Assembly (NCBI RefSeq): GCF_001457415.1
Contig: NZ_LN881721.1
Coordinates: 491,182 to 555,181 of the forward strand
Direction of reading: 5' to 3'
DNA: 64,000 nt
Source: Gorillibacterium timonense
GTDB lineage: Bacteria > Bacillota > Bacilli > Paenibacillales > NBRC-103111
Shown here one piece after another: positions 16,735-25,401 of this stretch (within the stretch, counting starts at the first letter, position 1; each line of letters starts with the position of its first letter). Both the position numbers and the translations under genes were made by a program. The notes beneath the pieces are model-generated. The model was not told where the DNA came from. It was given only the letters and a program-made list of their open reading frames with translations, and searched no databases.

Positions 16735-19290
16735 TTAAGATTGGTTCAACAGTTCCTGAATCACCGTATCGGTTCTAAGCGCCCTCATGAGGATGACGAC
16801 AGCTTCCGCGCGGGTCACCTGATCATTCGGTTTGAAGACATCTCGGCCTCTTCCCTGGATGATCCCGGCTTCCGCCGCTTCCAGAATCGCATCTCGCGCC
16901 CAGAAGTGCGTATCGACGTCCCTGAATGTGGGAACGGCCGAGTTCCCCCCGCTCGAAACAGCTTTAAAGTTTAGGATGCGAGACAGGATGACCGTCATCT
17001 CGGCGCGGGTCAGATTCCGATCTGCTCCGACCGTACCGTCCGTATAGCCGTTCAGGATGCCGTTGGATAACAGTAGCTCAAGGGATGGACGTGCCCAATG
17101 CTCGGATATGTCTTTGACGGATGAAGAGACAGTTCCTGGACTCAATTGGAAGGCCCTCACAAGCAGAGTACTGAATTCGGCCCGCGTAATAGAGCTGTTC
17201 GGATGGAAGGTGCCATCCGGATAGCCGTTCACAATGCCGATTCGGGCGGATAGCGTGAGCTCCTCCGCTGCCCAGTGCGACTGGGAATCGGACAAGCTCG
17301 ATGGAAGTGGTGAGGCCAATGCTCCTTGGAAGGCAGAGATCAACCGGTCTACTGAAACAAAGCTGTTGAAAGGTTGTTGGGTGGACTCCGGTGTCGAAGT
17401 TGGTACTGGAGTCGGAGACGGCGTACCTGTCGAATCAGGCGTAGGCATCGGTGTTGATGTTGATTTTGGTGTTGGCGTCGGCGTTGGAGTCGGAGTCGGA
17501 CTGGCGGTTTCTCCTGATTCATCCGTTGGTACAGGCGTTGGCGTCGGAGATGGCGTTCCCTCAGGTGACGGTGACGGCGACGGACTCGGCGTCACTTCCG
17601 GTGTTGCAGTCGGTGAAGGAGTAGGTGTCGCGGTAGTCGTTGGCTCCGGTGTTGGCGCCGGCGCATTTTCCACCTTCAACGGGATCGCAGTCGACACGTT
17701 CCCGTAGACGGCGGTGATTACCGTATCGCCAGCCGAGATCGGCGTGACGGTGCCTCCGTTTACCACAGCTACAAGCGATGAGGCGATGGTCCAAGTCGTG
17801 TAGGGAGTGACGTCGACTTGGGTCTCGTCCGAATAATGGGCGCTGATGGTCGCCGAAGCGGTTTGGCCCATCTGGATGGTGAGGCTGAGCGGATCAGCCG
17901 TTAGATGAGTGACGGCCCTAACCGCAACGGTTTTTATTGCAGGAGGGCTAAGCAATGTTCCGTCGTTCACGACAAAGGAGAGCGAACGGGTATTGGTGTC
18001 AGGCGATAGCGCGGAATTGGCATAGGTCACGGCCCGAAGGGCGCTCTGCCACTGGCTCAACGAAGCGCTCGCTCCACCGGAGGTCAACGTCAGGATGCCT
18101 GTACTCGCATCATAGGACGAGGCTATATTGCCGAAAGCGGCGGCATCATCATTCGTAAAAGCGAGGAGATCCTCGCCAGCTCGGAAGTTCGCGGTGATTG
18201 CTATCGTAGATTGGGCAAGGGTCGGACTGTCCGGGTCCATGACGGTGATGCCGGGATCGACGATGACCGGATTGGCGTTAGAACCGGCTGTATAGAGGGT
18301 GCTGCCGCCGCTGGGAGCAACGACCGGAGGGAGGTTGGGCGGAACGAATAAGAATTGTTGGATCTTGATCACAATAGCGCTGCTATCGGTGCCGTCACTC
18401 ACCTGAAAGGAAAAGATTCGAGTCGGGAACGCGGTAATCGGGGCTTGAAGGGTGTAGGTTACGGCGCGCAGGGCGTTCTGCCACTGTGCGACAGTGGCGG
18501 TAGCCCCTGCAGAGGTGAGGGTCAGCACGCCGGTCCCGGTGTTATAACTGCCCGTTATATTGCCGAAAATGGTCGAACTTGTGTTTGAAAAGGCAAGGGC
18601 ATCCTCCCCGGGATTGAAGGGGGGCATGATGGCGATCGTCGCGCTGGCCAGTGTCGAATTGTCCAGATCCGAGACCGATATAGAGGGATCAATCGGAGCC
18701 GGGGTATTAGGAGAAAAGAAGGCGAGACCGCCGCTTGTCGTCAGGATCGGCGTCTGATTGACGTCTGTGACGGTGACAACCTTGGTGGCGGTATTGCTGG
18801 AGGCTGTATCGTCATTTGCCATGAAGTCAATTGTCCGGTTAGCCGAATTCGGCGTCACGGCCGAATTCGTATAGGTTACCGAGCGCAAAGCGCTCTGCCA
18901 CTGGGCTAGGGTCGCGGTCGCCCCGCTTGAGGTCATGGTCAGCACGCCTGTTAAGGCGTTATAGCTCGCAGTAATATTCCCCATGGTCAAGCCGTCATTG
19001 ATAAAGCTCAGAATATCTTCTCCGCTATGGAGATTCCCCGTAATGGCCACTATCGCACTCGGCAATGTTATATCATCAGGGTCAGTCAAAGTGATCCCGG
19101 AATCGATGGTAACGGGGGTGGATACGGTATTATTGCCGGCTGTGAAAGCGGTACTCCCACTGCTCGTCGTCACAACGGGCGGAAGACCTGGTACAGCATA
19201 GGCGGGGGAGAGCCCGGCTGAACCGGCGGCTATCTGCACGAGCCATGTTAAAATGAGGGTAAGGATGATTTTGCTGCGAATGCGTTTCAT
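16735..19290 (-). CDS. Large repeat-containing S-layer homology surface protein
   Basis: 851 residues: signal peptide (IILTLILTWLVQIAAG, cleavage near AYA), three tandem cadherin-like repeats of roughly 110 residues (each with GITLTDPD-like, GEDILSF-like, ATLAQWQSALRSVTY and a final NDGT/NDDT motif), a Big_2-type Ig-like domain (about 465-545), a Pro/Thr/Ser linker of PTPTP type (about 548-640) and three C-terminal SLH domains (NGYPDGTFHPNSSITRAEF and two relatives). It is a wall-anchored surface protein, probably an adhesin-like stalk. Single gene. Confidence 0.93.
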   Translation of the reverse strand: MKRIRSKIILTLILTWLVQIAAGSAGLSPAYAVPGLPPVVTTSSGSTAFTAGNNTVSTPVTIDSGITLTDPDDITLPSAIVAITGNLHSGEDILSFINDGLTMGNITASYNALTGVLTMTSSGATATLAQWQSALRSVTYTNSAVTPNSANRTIDFMANDDTASSNTATKVVTVTDVNQTPILTTSGGLAFFSPNTPAPIDPSISVSDLDNSTLASATIAIMPPFNPGEDALAFSNTSSTIFGNITGSYNTGTGVLTLTSAGATATVAQWQNALRAVTYTLQAPITAFPTRIFSFQVSDGTDSSAIVIKIQQFLFVPPNLPPVVAPSGGSTLYTAGSNANPVIVDPGITVMDPDSPTLAQSTIAITANFRAGEDLLAFTNDDAAAFGNIASSYDASTGILTLTSGGASASLSQWQSALRAVTYANSALSPDTNTRSLSFVVNDGTLLSPPAIKTVAVRAVTHLTADPLSLTIQMGQTASATISAHYSDETQVDVTPYTTWTIASSLVAVVNGGTVTPISAGDTVITAVYGNVSTAIPLKVENAPAPTPEPTTTATPTPSPTATPEVTPSPSPSPSPEGTPSPTPTPVPTDESGETASPTPTPTPTPTPKSTSTPMPTPDSTGTPSPTPVPTSTPESTQQPFNSFVSVDRLISAFQGALASPLPSSLSDSQSHWAAEELTLSARIGIVNGYPDGTFHPNSSITRAEFSTLLVRAFQLSPGTVSSSVKDISEHWARPSLELLLSNGILNGYTDGTVGADRNLTRAEMTVILSRILNFKAVSSGGNSAVPTFRDVDTHFWARDAILEAAEAGIIQGRGRDVFKPNDQVTRAEAVVILMRALRTDTVIQELLNQS

Positions 19291-19580
19291 GATGAGGCCT
19301 CCTGTTCGAGTGGATACGGTGGTGGTTGATGAGAATGCGGGAGAATGGAACGAAAATGCAGTGAACTAAATCACTGCGTTTCTTTGAATAGAAACCGTTA
19401 GCTTCGAAGCTGGACTTCAAACAAAGTCTTTTAACACGTGGAAAAATTCAGTAAACACCAATTGAATCTACTATAACCAGTTTGTCGAATTATGACAATA
19501 GTCACAATTTAATTATTTCGAATCTTCGCTTATTGGAGATGTCGTGAGGTATCTGCTCCGAGGAAAACAATCAAGCGCGA
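19291..19580. other. AT-rich intergenic stretch
   Basis: Upstream region of the SLH surface protein, probably with its minus-strand promoter. No gene or RNA recognised. Confidence 0.4.
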
Positions 19581-19617
19581 AGAAGCACCGCAGCCTCCTC
19601 TCGGCAGCGGTGCTTCT
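19581..19617 (-). terminator. Hairpin downstream of anti-sigma-like gene
   Basis: AGAAGCACCGC pairs perfectly with GCGGTGCTTCT. The T-tract on the minus strand is weak (a TTGTTTT comes 15 bases later). Confidence 0.5.
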
Positions 19618-19675
19618 AGTACGCTGTCAACCTTAATCGTATCGATACGAAGCAGCGTTGCATAACAACCCTCGA

Positions 19676-20341
19676 TTATTTCTCCACCAGTTTCCCCGTG
19701 TATACATAACCTTGCGACTCGATATCGATAAATGCGGTCCCCACTTTGCTGCCGTCTTTGTACGCAGTTAGAGTGAGTTGGATCGGTTCCGCCAAATCAT
19801 GATTCTTCTCTAGTTCTGAGGGGAGAGGGGACCAATAGACCGTCTCACCTGGTTTGATTTCGACTTCATGGCCCTGATCCCTCACCTTATAGGAAGGGGC
19901 GGACCACAAGAGCAGGTGACCGTCTGTTGAAGCGATATGGATAGCGTCAGCCTCATCTGCTGTTACCTGAATCGGGAATCCCGGAGCGCTGCTCATGGCG
20001 GTGCTGTATTGGCCGATGGGGAACGATGCTTCCGGCTGTACGGTAACCGGGGTTCCATCCGCTGCGTATACCGTGACGGCAAATCCGCGGAAGAGGGCGG
20101 AGCTGCGTTCCGTACCGGGATGCATCCGATCGTCCCCGTGGTTCGGCCATAGGGGCGGCAGGAACAACGTCGCGATCAGCAGCAGAACAAAGGACACCGC
20201 CACCGGAAAGAGTAGGCGTCGAGTTCGGTTCCGGTTCCGCCTAGTTGACGACTTCACCGCTTGAACGACCTGACGGGCAAGCTGCTCCCGCTCTTCCTCT
20301 GACAGTCGGACCTTGCTCATTCCATCCTTGTATCTATTCAT
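19676..20341 (-). CDS. Membrane protein partner of ECF sigma factor (putative anti-sigma)
   Basis: 221 residues, cytoplasmic N-terminus (1-40, basic), one transmembrane helix (about 43-63, LLFPVAVSFVLLLIATLFL) and a beta-rich extracellular domain. The ATG overlaps the sigma gene end by 8 bases, so the two are co-translated. The arrangement is that of an anti-sigma factor, but the extracellular domain is not a family I recognise. Confidence 0.75.
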   Translation of the reverse strand: MNRYKDGMSKVRLSEEEREQLARQVVQAVKSSTRRNRNRTRRLLFPVAVSFVLLLIATLFLPPLWPNHGDDRMHPGTERSSALFRGFAVTVYAADGTPVTVQPEASFPIGQYSTAMSSAPGFPIQVTADEADAIHIASTDGHLLLWSAPSYKVRDQGHEVEIKPGETVYWSPLPSELEKNHDLAEPIQLTLTAYKDGSKVGTAFIDIESQGYVYTGKLVEK

Positions 20342-20828
20342 CTTCGCTTCCCTCCAGTCTCTTCTTGAGAAGGGCTCGCGCCCGCATCAATTGGCTGCGA
20401 ATGGTGCTTTCCTTGACGGAGAGAAGGGAAGCCATCTCCGCCGTGCTATACTCTTCGAAATAATAGAGATGAATGACGACGCGGTATTTTTGCGGAAGCT
20501 CCAAGACGGCCTCCACCACCTCCCGCTCTTCCGTTCCCCCAAGAGAAGGGGAGACTTGCTCCAGGGGGACCGAACGCCTTCGTTTTAAGCTTCGTAACAG
20601 ATCCTTGCAGCGATTGATCGTGACCCGGAGAATCCAGGCTTTTTCATGCTCGCTGTCCCGAAAAGTCGGGGTGCTGCGGAGCAACTTAATAAAGACCTCC
20701 TGACTGATATCTTGGGCGTCGCTCCTATTTCCGGTATAGGTGAAAGCGAGCCGCAGGACCATATCGGAGTATTGTCCAATCCATTCGGATGCCCGATGTT
20801 CCAGATCCGATTCTTCGATGTGGATCAC
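20334..20828 (-). CDS. ECF RNA polymerase sigma factor
   Basis: 164 residues. Region 2 is MVLRLAFTYTGNRSDAQDISQEVFIKLLR and region 4 is LPQKYRVVIHLYYFEEYSTAEMASLLSVKESTIRSQLMRARALLK, in the SigW/YlaC-like size range. It is followed directly by an overlapping single-pass membrane protein that probably restrains it. This is the second sigma/anti-sigma pair in the window. Confidence 0.93.
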   Translation of the reverse strand: MIHIEESDLEHRASEWIGQYSDMVLRLAFTYTGNRSDAQDISQEVFIKLLRSTPTFRDSEHEKAWILRVTINRCKDLLRSLKRRRSVPLEQVSPSLGGTEEREVVEAVLELPQKYRVVIHLYYFEEYSTAEMASLLSVKESTIRSQLMRARALLKKRLEGSEDE

Positions 20829-20902
20829 CTCGCCGTTTATTTAGAACACGCCGATCTCCATCATAATGTTGCATCAATAAGAGTCAAACCTCAAATCGTT
20901 CG

Positions 20903-20931
20903 GATAAAAAAACCGCCTAATCCAGGCGGTT
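20903..20931 (-). terminator. Terminator of alpha/beta hydrolase operon
   Basis: Minus strand AACCGCCTG GATT AGGCGGTT followed by TTTTTT. Confidence 0.88.
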
Positions 20932-20946
20932 GGGTATGGCGCGATT

Positions 20947-21759
20947 TCAAGACGGTACAAGGAACGGGAGTACGGAGGAGAGTAGACGGTCCGGGGCTTC
21001 CAAATGGGGATAATGCCCGCAGCCGTCCATGCGAATCCGGGCAGCGCCAGAGATTCCCCGCTCCAGCTTAGCGCAGACCTGGCGGTTGAAGGGCAGATCG
21101 CGTTCGCCTTCCACGATGAGCACGGGACAGGCCAATTCACCGAGGCGACTTGCCGCAAGCGGCAGGAGAGGGCGATGAAGAGAAGGCTTTCCCTGATAAA
21201 AAAACACCACATTATCCAGATAAAGCCGCTTCAATTGCTGACGGGACTCATCTTCAAAGGGAATCAGATAGCTCCAAAAGGGCTTCTCCATAAAGCACTC
21301 CGCAGCCTTATCCATACCATGCCGCTTCACCCTTAGAAAGTCCGCTATGCCTTCCCAGGTCAATCGGAACGGGTATTTCTCGCCGTTCAACGAAGGTGCG
21401 ATCAAGACGAGCTTGTTCACTCGCTCGGGATAAGCCAGGGCAAAGTCGATGGCCGCACTTCCACCAAAGGAGGACGCCATGATGGTCGTTCGCTCCACCT
21501 GGAGATGATCCAAGACCGCACGGATATCCTCGTATGCAGAATAGGGGGTGTTAACAGGATCGCTTTTGCCATATCCCCGTTGATCGAAACGGATGACGGT
21601 GTGAAATTTCTTAAGCTCTGCTGCTGCTTCATTCCATACCGTCAAATTCGAATAACCGCCATGCAATAGCAGAAGCGGCTCTCCCTCCCCTTGGACTCTT
21701 AGATAGAGCCGGGTTCCATTCAGCGGATAACGATCGGGTTCAATCCGAGGCTTCTCCAT
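20947..21759 (-). CDS. Alpha/beta hydrolase
   Basis: 270 residues with oxyanion LLLHGGYSN, the nucleophile elbow ASSFGGS (Ser) and the C-terminal His in GCGHYPHLE. The DQRGYGKSD segment is typical of haloperoxidase/epoxide-hydrolase-like members; substrate unknown. It overlaps the upstream PadR regulator by 20 bases, so both are one transcription unit, probably autoregulated by PadR. Confidence 0.92.
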   Translation of the reverse strand: MEKPRIEPDRYPLNGTRLYLRVQGEGEPLLLLHGGYSNLTVWNEAAAELKKFHTVIRFDQRGYGKSDPVNTPYSAYEDIRAVLDHLQVERTTIMASSFGGSAAIDFALAYPERVNKLVLIAPSLNGEKYPFRLTWEGIADFLRVKRHGMDKAAECFMEKPFWSYLIPFEDESRQQLKRLYLDNVVFFYQGKPSLHRPLLPLAASRLGELACPVLIVEGERDLPFNRQVCAKLERGISGAARIRMDGCGHYPHLEAPDRLLSSVLPFLVPS

Positions 21760-22297
21760 TTCGTCGTCTCCTTTCTTCAGCTTGCTCCAGCCATGTGATT
21801 GCCTCCTGCAGCCAAGTGATCCGCGCTTCGGTAGACAAGATGCCGTACCGGAGCGTGAGGGGCCACAGTCCTTCCTCGTCTACTCTTTCGATATGCTCTT
21901 GTTCCCGGAAGGTCTCTCGGAGCTGCTCCAAGTCCACCTGTTCTCGCCTCAGCAGGTCGAGAAGAGTTCGTCCGTCTTCGGGACCCGCAAAAAAAATCTT
22001 CAGCAGCAGCTCATCGCGGTAATGCATGGGAGACACCGGTTCGGACAGCCACTGCCGGTAGCGGCTTCGTCCTGCATCCGTTATGAAATACAGCTTCTTT
22101 CCACGGCCGTCGGCAGAGACCGGGCGTACCTCCGCATATCCCCATTGGACGATCTCCCTCAGGGCCGGATAAATCTGCCCGTAGCTCTCGCTCCAGAAGT
22201 ACTGCACGGACTCTTGAAACTGCTTGCGGATGTCGTAACCGGAACGGGGGCCTCTGTTTAAGACGCCCAAGACAGCGTATAAGGTAGTTCTTGCCAT
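21740..22297 (-). CDS. PadR family transcriptional regulator
   Basis: 185 residues: N-terminal winged helix (LYAVLGVLNRGPRSGYDIRKQF, ESYGQIYPALREI) and a C-terminal helical dimerisation domain (about 105-180) as in VirR/PadR subfamily 2 members. The family represses stress or phenolic-acid responses and is often autoregulatory. The AT-rich region just upstream (22316-22350) has overlapping imperfect palindromes that could be its operator. Confidence 0.94.
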   Translation of the reverse strand: MARTTLYAVLGVLNRGPRSGYDIRKQFQESVQYFWSESYGQIYPALREIVQWGYAEVRPVSADGRGKKLYFITDAGRSRYRQWLSEPVSPMHYRDELLLKIFFAGPEDGRTLLDLLRREQVDLEQLRETFREQEHIERVDEEGLWPLTLRYGILSTEARITWLQEAITWLEQAEERRRRNGEASD

Positions 22298-22315
22298 TAT
22301 ATTTCACACCTCAAA

Positions 22316-22350
22316 TATATCTAAAAGATAGGTTATATAACTAATAGATA
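22316..22350 (-). promoter_or_regulatory. Candidate PadR operator/promoter
   Basis: Very AT-rich segment with imperfect palindromes (TATCTAAAAGATA and GGTTATATAACTAA) immediately upstream of the PadR start. Operator function is inferred from position. Confidence 0.4.
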
Positions 22351-22437
22351 CATTGTAAAGAGGGTGTGAAGAAAAAGCAAGATCATTGAAGAGAAGTGAA
22401 ACTGCCTCCTGATACGGAGATCACGACGAACAAAACA

Positions 22438-22490
22438 AGCAAAGAGGCGCAGGAAAGGGGGGCTACCCGCTATTGCGCCTCTTGCTCTTT
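22438..22490 (-). terminator. Terminator of GNAT gene
   Basis: GCAAGAGGCGCA pairs with TGCGCCTCTTTGC on the minus strand and is followed by a T-rich run (TTGTTTTGTT). Confidence 0.7.
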
Positions 22491-22547
22491 GTTCGCAAAA
22501 TCAATTTCAATCACTCGTTCCTACCACTTGCAGCTATCAGTCCAAGT

Positions 22548-23126
22548 TTACTTGCTCGAATCCCTGTCCGAATTCTTCGGGGCCCGAGCTTTGGTCATGT
22601 AGAGCACCAACTCGTCATCCACCGGGACTTGCGATCCCGGCTCGACGAGCCGATTCTCGTACGTGATTCCCCGACCGTCGGGGATATATCCTCTGCGGGC
22701 GTACATGCGCTGGGCATTTCCATAGGAAGCATAGAGGCCTACCCCAATCCCGACGGTACCGTGTTCTTGAAAGGCAAGTGCTTCGATGGCTTCCATCAGA
22801 GTGTTTCCTACCCCCTGCCTGCGATACGGGGGAATAACATTGAAATCGTTGATCTCGGGGATACGCTGATCAGCGAAGAAGGGATAATCGGACTGAGCCA
22901 GTAAGTGCAGGCTGCCGGCAAATTGGTCGCCGACGAAGGCCAACAGGGTGGTGCGGGAAGCGGATTGATTTTCGTCCCAACAACGGCGGAGATAAACGGC
23001 AGGTTTACGGATCCCGTAAGCGGCAAAAGCGGCTTCCATTGGTTCGATATCTTCTTCCACCATTCGGCGAATGAGCGGGGCTGAGGAAGCAGCGTTTTGC
23101 GGAAACGGGTTGGGGTTGAGGTTCAT
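22548..23126 (-). CDS. GNAT family N-acetyltransferase
   Basis: 192 residues from the ATG at 23126 with CAGGAGGGA upstream; an in-frame extension to 23168 lacks a site. The acetyl-CoA loop reads RRQGVGNTL and the C-terminal half has the YASYGNAQRMYARRGY motif. Substrate unknown. Monocistronic. Confidence 0.92.
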   Translation of the reverse strand: MNLNPNPFPQNAASSAPLIRRMVEEDIEPMEAAFAAYGIRKPAVYLRRCWDENQSASRTTLLAFVGDQFAGSLHLLAQSDYPFFADQRIPEINDFNVIPPYRRQGVGNTLMEAIEALAFQEHGTVGIGVGLYASYGNAQRMYARRGYIPDGRGITYENRLVEPGSQVPVDDELVLYMTKARAPKNSDRDSSK

Positions 23127-23349
23127 GGAAGTCCCTCCTGAATGGTTGTATGGCGGGAGCGCACACATCGGCTTCCGCTTCTACTCACATGGTACCTTAT
23201 TCAGAGGACAGACAAGAATGTAGAGAATACGTATAGGCAATCTTTACGGATAAAAGCAGACCGCAGGGGAACTCCAGAACCGGGTAGAGGCGGAGCGAGT
23301 AGGTGCAGGGCTTGAATATAAGTTCCGTTTGCAGGACAATGGAGCCAAA

Positions 23350-24222
23350 ATGCCCTTGAGGCAGCAGCGAGGAGCGGTTTCATTGAGATTGGGCGGACAA
23401 GTATATCTGGAACGGATGGACCCCGAAGCGTGGGCGGAAGCATTAAGGCGGGAAAGATACCGAGCGGCAGTCTTCCCGGTGAACCATGAGGCGGACGATG
23501 GGATCGTGAACGCCTACGCACATGAGGCGGCAAAGCGGGACATCGTCCTTGCCGAAGTTGGGGCGTGGAGCAATCCGATCAGCTCCGATCCGGCGGCGAG
23601 AAGGCAGGCGATTGCGACCTGCATCAAGCAGCTGGAGCTGGCGGAGCGCGTCGGGGCGCGCTGCTGCGTCAACATCGCCGGCTCTCGAGGCGAGCAGTGG
23701 GATGGTCCGCATCCGGATAATTTCTCGGACGAGACCTTCGCGCTTATCGTCGATACCGTTCGGGAGATCGTCGATGCGGTGAAGCCGAAGCGGACCTTCT
23801 ATACGCTGGAGACAATGCCTTGGGTGTTCCCCGATTCGGCGGACAGCTACCTCGCCTTGATCCGCGCCATTGACCGCCCCGGCTTCGCCGTCCATCTCGA
23901 TCCGGTCAACATGATCTCAAGCCCGAGGACCTATTATCGCAATGGGGAGATGATCCGCGATTTCTTCGCGAAGCTCGGGCCTTATATCAAGAACGCCCAT
24001 GCTAAGGACATTCACCTGAGCGGTCACCTGACCGTTCAACTGCACGAAGTCGTCCCTGGCCGAGGAGCGCTCGATTACCGAACCTTTCTGACGGAGCTTA
24101 GCAAGCTCGACCCGGATGTATCGCTCATCATCGAGCACTTGTCGACGAACGAGGAATACCGAGAAGCGGCGGCCTATATCCGAGGAGAGGCAAAGGGACT
24201 CAGGATGGACTTGGGCAGCTGA
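23350..24222 (+). CDS. Sugar phosphate isomerase/epimerase-like TIM barrel protein
   Basis: 290 residues of the xylose-isomerase-like TIM barrel family. Probable metal ligands are Glu in YTLETMPW, Asp in HLDPVNM, His in NAHAKDI and Glu in LIIEHL. Members isomerise or epimerise sugars or act as endonuclease-like hydrolases; the substrate cannot be told. The start at 23350 has GGAG upstream. Single gene, convergent with exoA across a strong terminator. Confidence 0.9.
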   Translation: MPLRQQRGAVSLRLGGQVYLERMDPEAWAEALRRERYRAAVFPVNHEADDGIVNAYAHEAAKRDIVLAEVGAWSNPISSDPAARRQAIATCIKQLELAERVGARCCVNIAGSRGEQWDGPHPDNFSDETFALIVDTVREIVDAVKPKRTFYTLETMPWVFPDSADSYLALIRAIDRPGFAVHLDPVNMISSPRTYYRNGEMIRDFFAKLGPYIKNAHAKDIHLSGHLTVQLHEVVPGRGALDYRTFLTELSKLDPDVSLIIEHLSTNEEYREAAAYIRGEAKGLRMDLGS

Positions 24223-24379
24223 TGGGAGAGGGCAAGACGGGCCAGTGGGGGAGTTAAAGAGCTCCTGTTCTTGGAATGAAGCGAAGGGTCAGGAGGATCG
24301 CCACAATCAACAGGTGTTGGTCGGTTGGCTGCTGGCCTTAGCCATGTGCAGGGTGTCTGTGCGAATCCAATACGAAACC

Positions 24380-24435
24380 GAAAAAGGCCGCTCCCTTTAA
24401 GGCAGATCATCGTCTGCTGAGGGAGCGGCCTTTTC
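24380..24435. terminator. Bidirectional terminator between TIM-barrel gene and exoA
   Basis: AAAAAGGCCGCTCCCT pairs with AGGGAGCGGCCTTTT; A and T tracts on both ends. Confidence 0.92.
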
Positions 24436-24449
24436 ATCAACCAACACTC

Positions 24450-25229
24450 TTATTCGGCTTCAGTCGGTTGAAGCGCAGGGGCCAGCTCCAGCAGCACCGG
24501 GCAGTGATCGCTTCCGAGGATCGGAGCATCGATGGAGGCGCTGAGAATGCTCGGAGCGAGGCGGGAAGAGACGAGGAAATAGTCGATCCGCCACCCGACG
24601 TTCCGTTCGCGCATCTTCGGCATGTAAGACCACCAGGAATAGGCGCCCTCAAGATCGGGATAGAGATGACGGAATGTATCGACGAAGCCGGCTTCGAGCA
24701 GCTCGGTCAGCTTGCCGCGCTCCTCCGGGGTGAACCCGGCGTTTTGGCGGTTGGATTTCGGATTCTTCAGGTCAAGCTCGCGGTGCGCGACGTTCAGGTC
24801 GCCGCAGACGACGACCGGCTTCTTCGCATCGAGCTCCAGCAGGTAGTGGCGGAAGCGGTCCTCCCACTCCATGCGGAATTCGAGCCGGGACAAGTCGCGG
24901 CGGGCGTTGGGCGTATAGACGTTGACGAGATAGAAGTCGGGAAATTCCAGCGTCAGCACGCGTCCTTCGGGCTCGTAATTTTCTTCGATGCCGTAGCGGA
25001 CGCTGAGCGGCTTCAGCCGGGTGAACACCGCCGTTCCGGAGTAACCCTTCTTCTCGGCGTGGTTCCAATATTCGTGATAATCGCCGTTCTGGACGAGGCA
25101 CTGCTGGCCGTCCTGCAGCTTCGTCTCCTGCAAGCAGAAGATATCGGCATCGATGGAATGAAAATAATCGTGAAAGCCTTTATTGACACAGGCACGCAGG
25201 CCATTGACGTTCCAGGATACGAGTTTCAT
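24450..25229 (-). CDS. exoA: Exodeoxyribonuclease III / AP endonuclease
   Basis: 259 residues starting MKLVSWNVNGLRA at 25229 with AAGAGGTG upstream; the longer frame to 25277 is not supported. Motifs of the ExoIII family are all present: the metal-binding Asn in WNVNG and Glu in LQETKLQ, catalytic YTPNA, GDLNVAH, and SDHCPV at the C-terminus. It cleaves DNA 5' to abasic sites in base-excision repair. Confidence 0.97.
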   Translation of the reverse strand: MKLVSWNVNGLRACVNKGFHDYFHSIDADIFCLQETKLQDGQQCLVQNGDYHEYWNHAEKKGYSGTAVFTRLKPLSVRYGIEENYEPEGRVLTLEFPDFYLVNVYTPNARRDLSRLEFRMEWEDRFRHYLLELDAKKPVVVCGDLNVAHRELDLKNPKSNRQNAGFTPEERGKLTELLEAGFVDTFRHLYPDLEGAYSWWSYMPKMRERNVGWRIDYFLVSSRLAPSILSASIDAPILGSDHCPVLLELAPALQPTEAE

Positions 25230-25401
25230 AACGGTAGCACCTCTTAAGAGAAATGATGATTTCTCCCAGTGTAGCACAACCAGAGGACAAGGGGATACCG
25301 GATCTGATTTCCGTTATCGCTTGCGGATCGGTGTCACCAACGCGAGGATCACCTCTAGGTGTTCGGCGTCTGCGGCCAAAACAAAGACCGTACGACTGCC
25401 A

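Noticed and set aside
17380..17680. Tandem short repeat that could be a CRISPR or VNTR
   Set aside because: It encodes the PTPTP linker of the SLH protein; units are irregular and there are no spacers.
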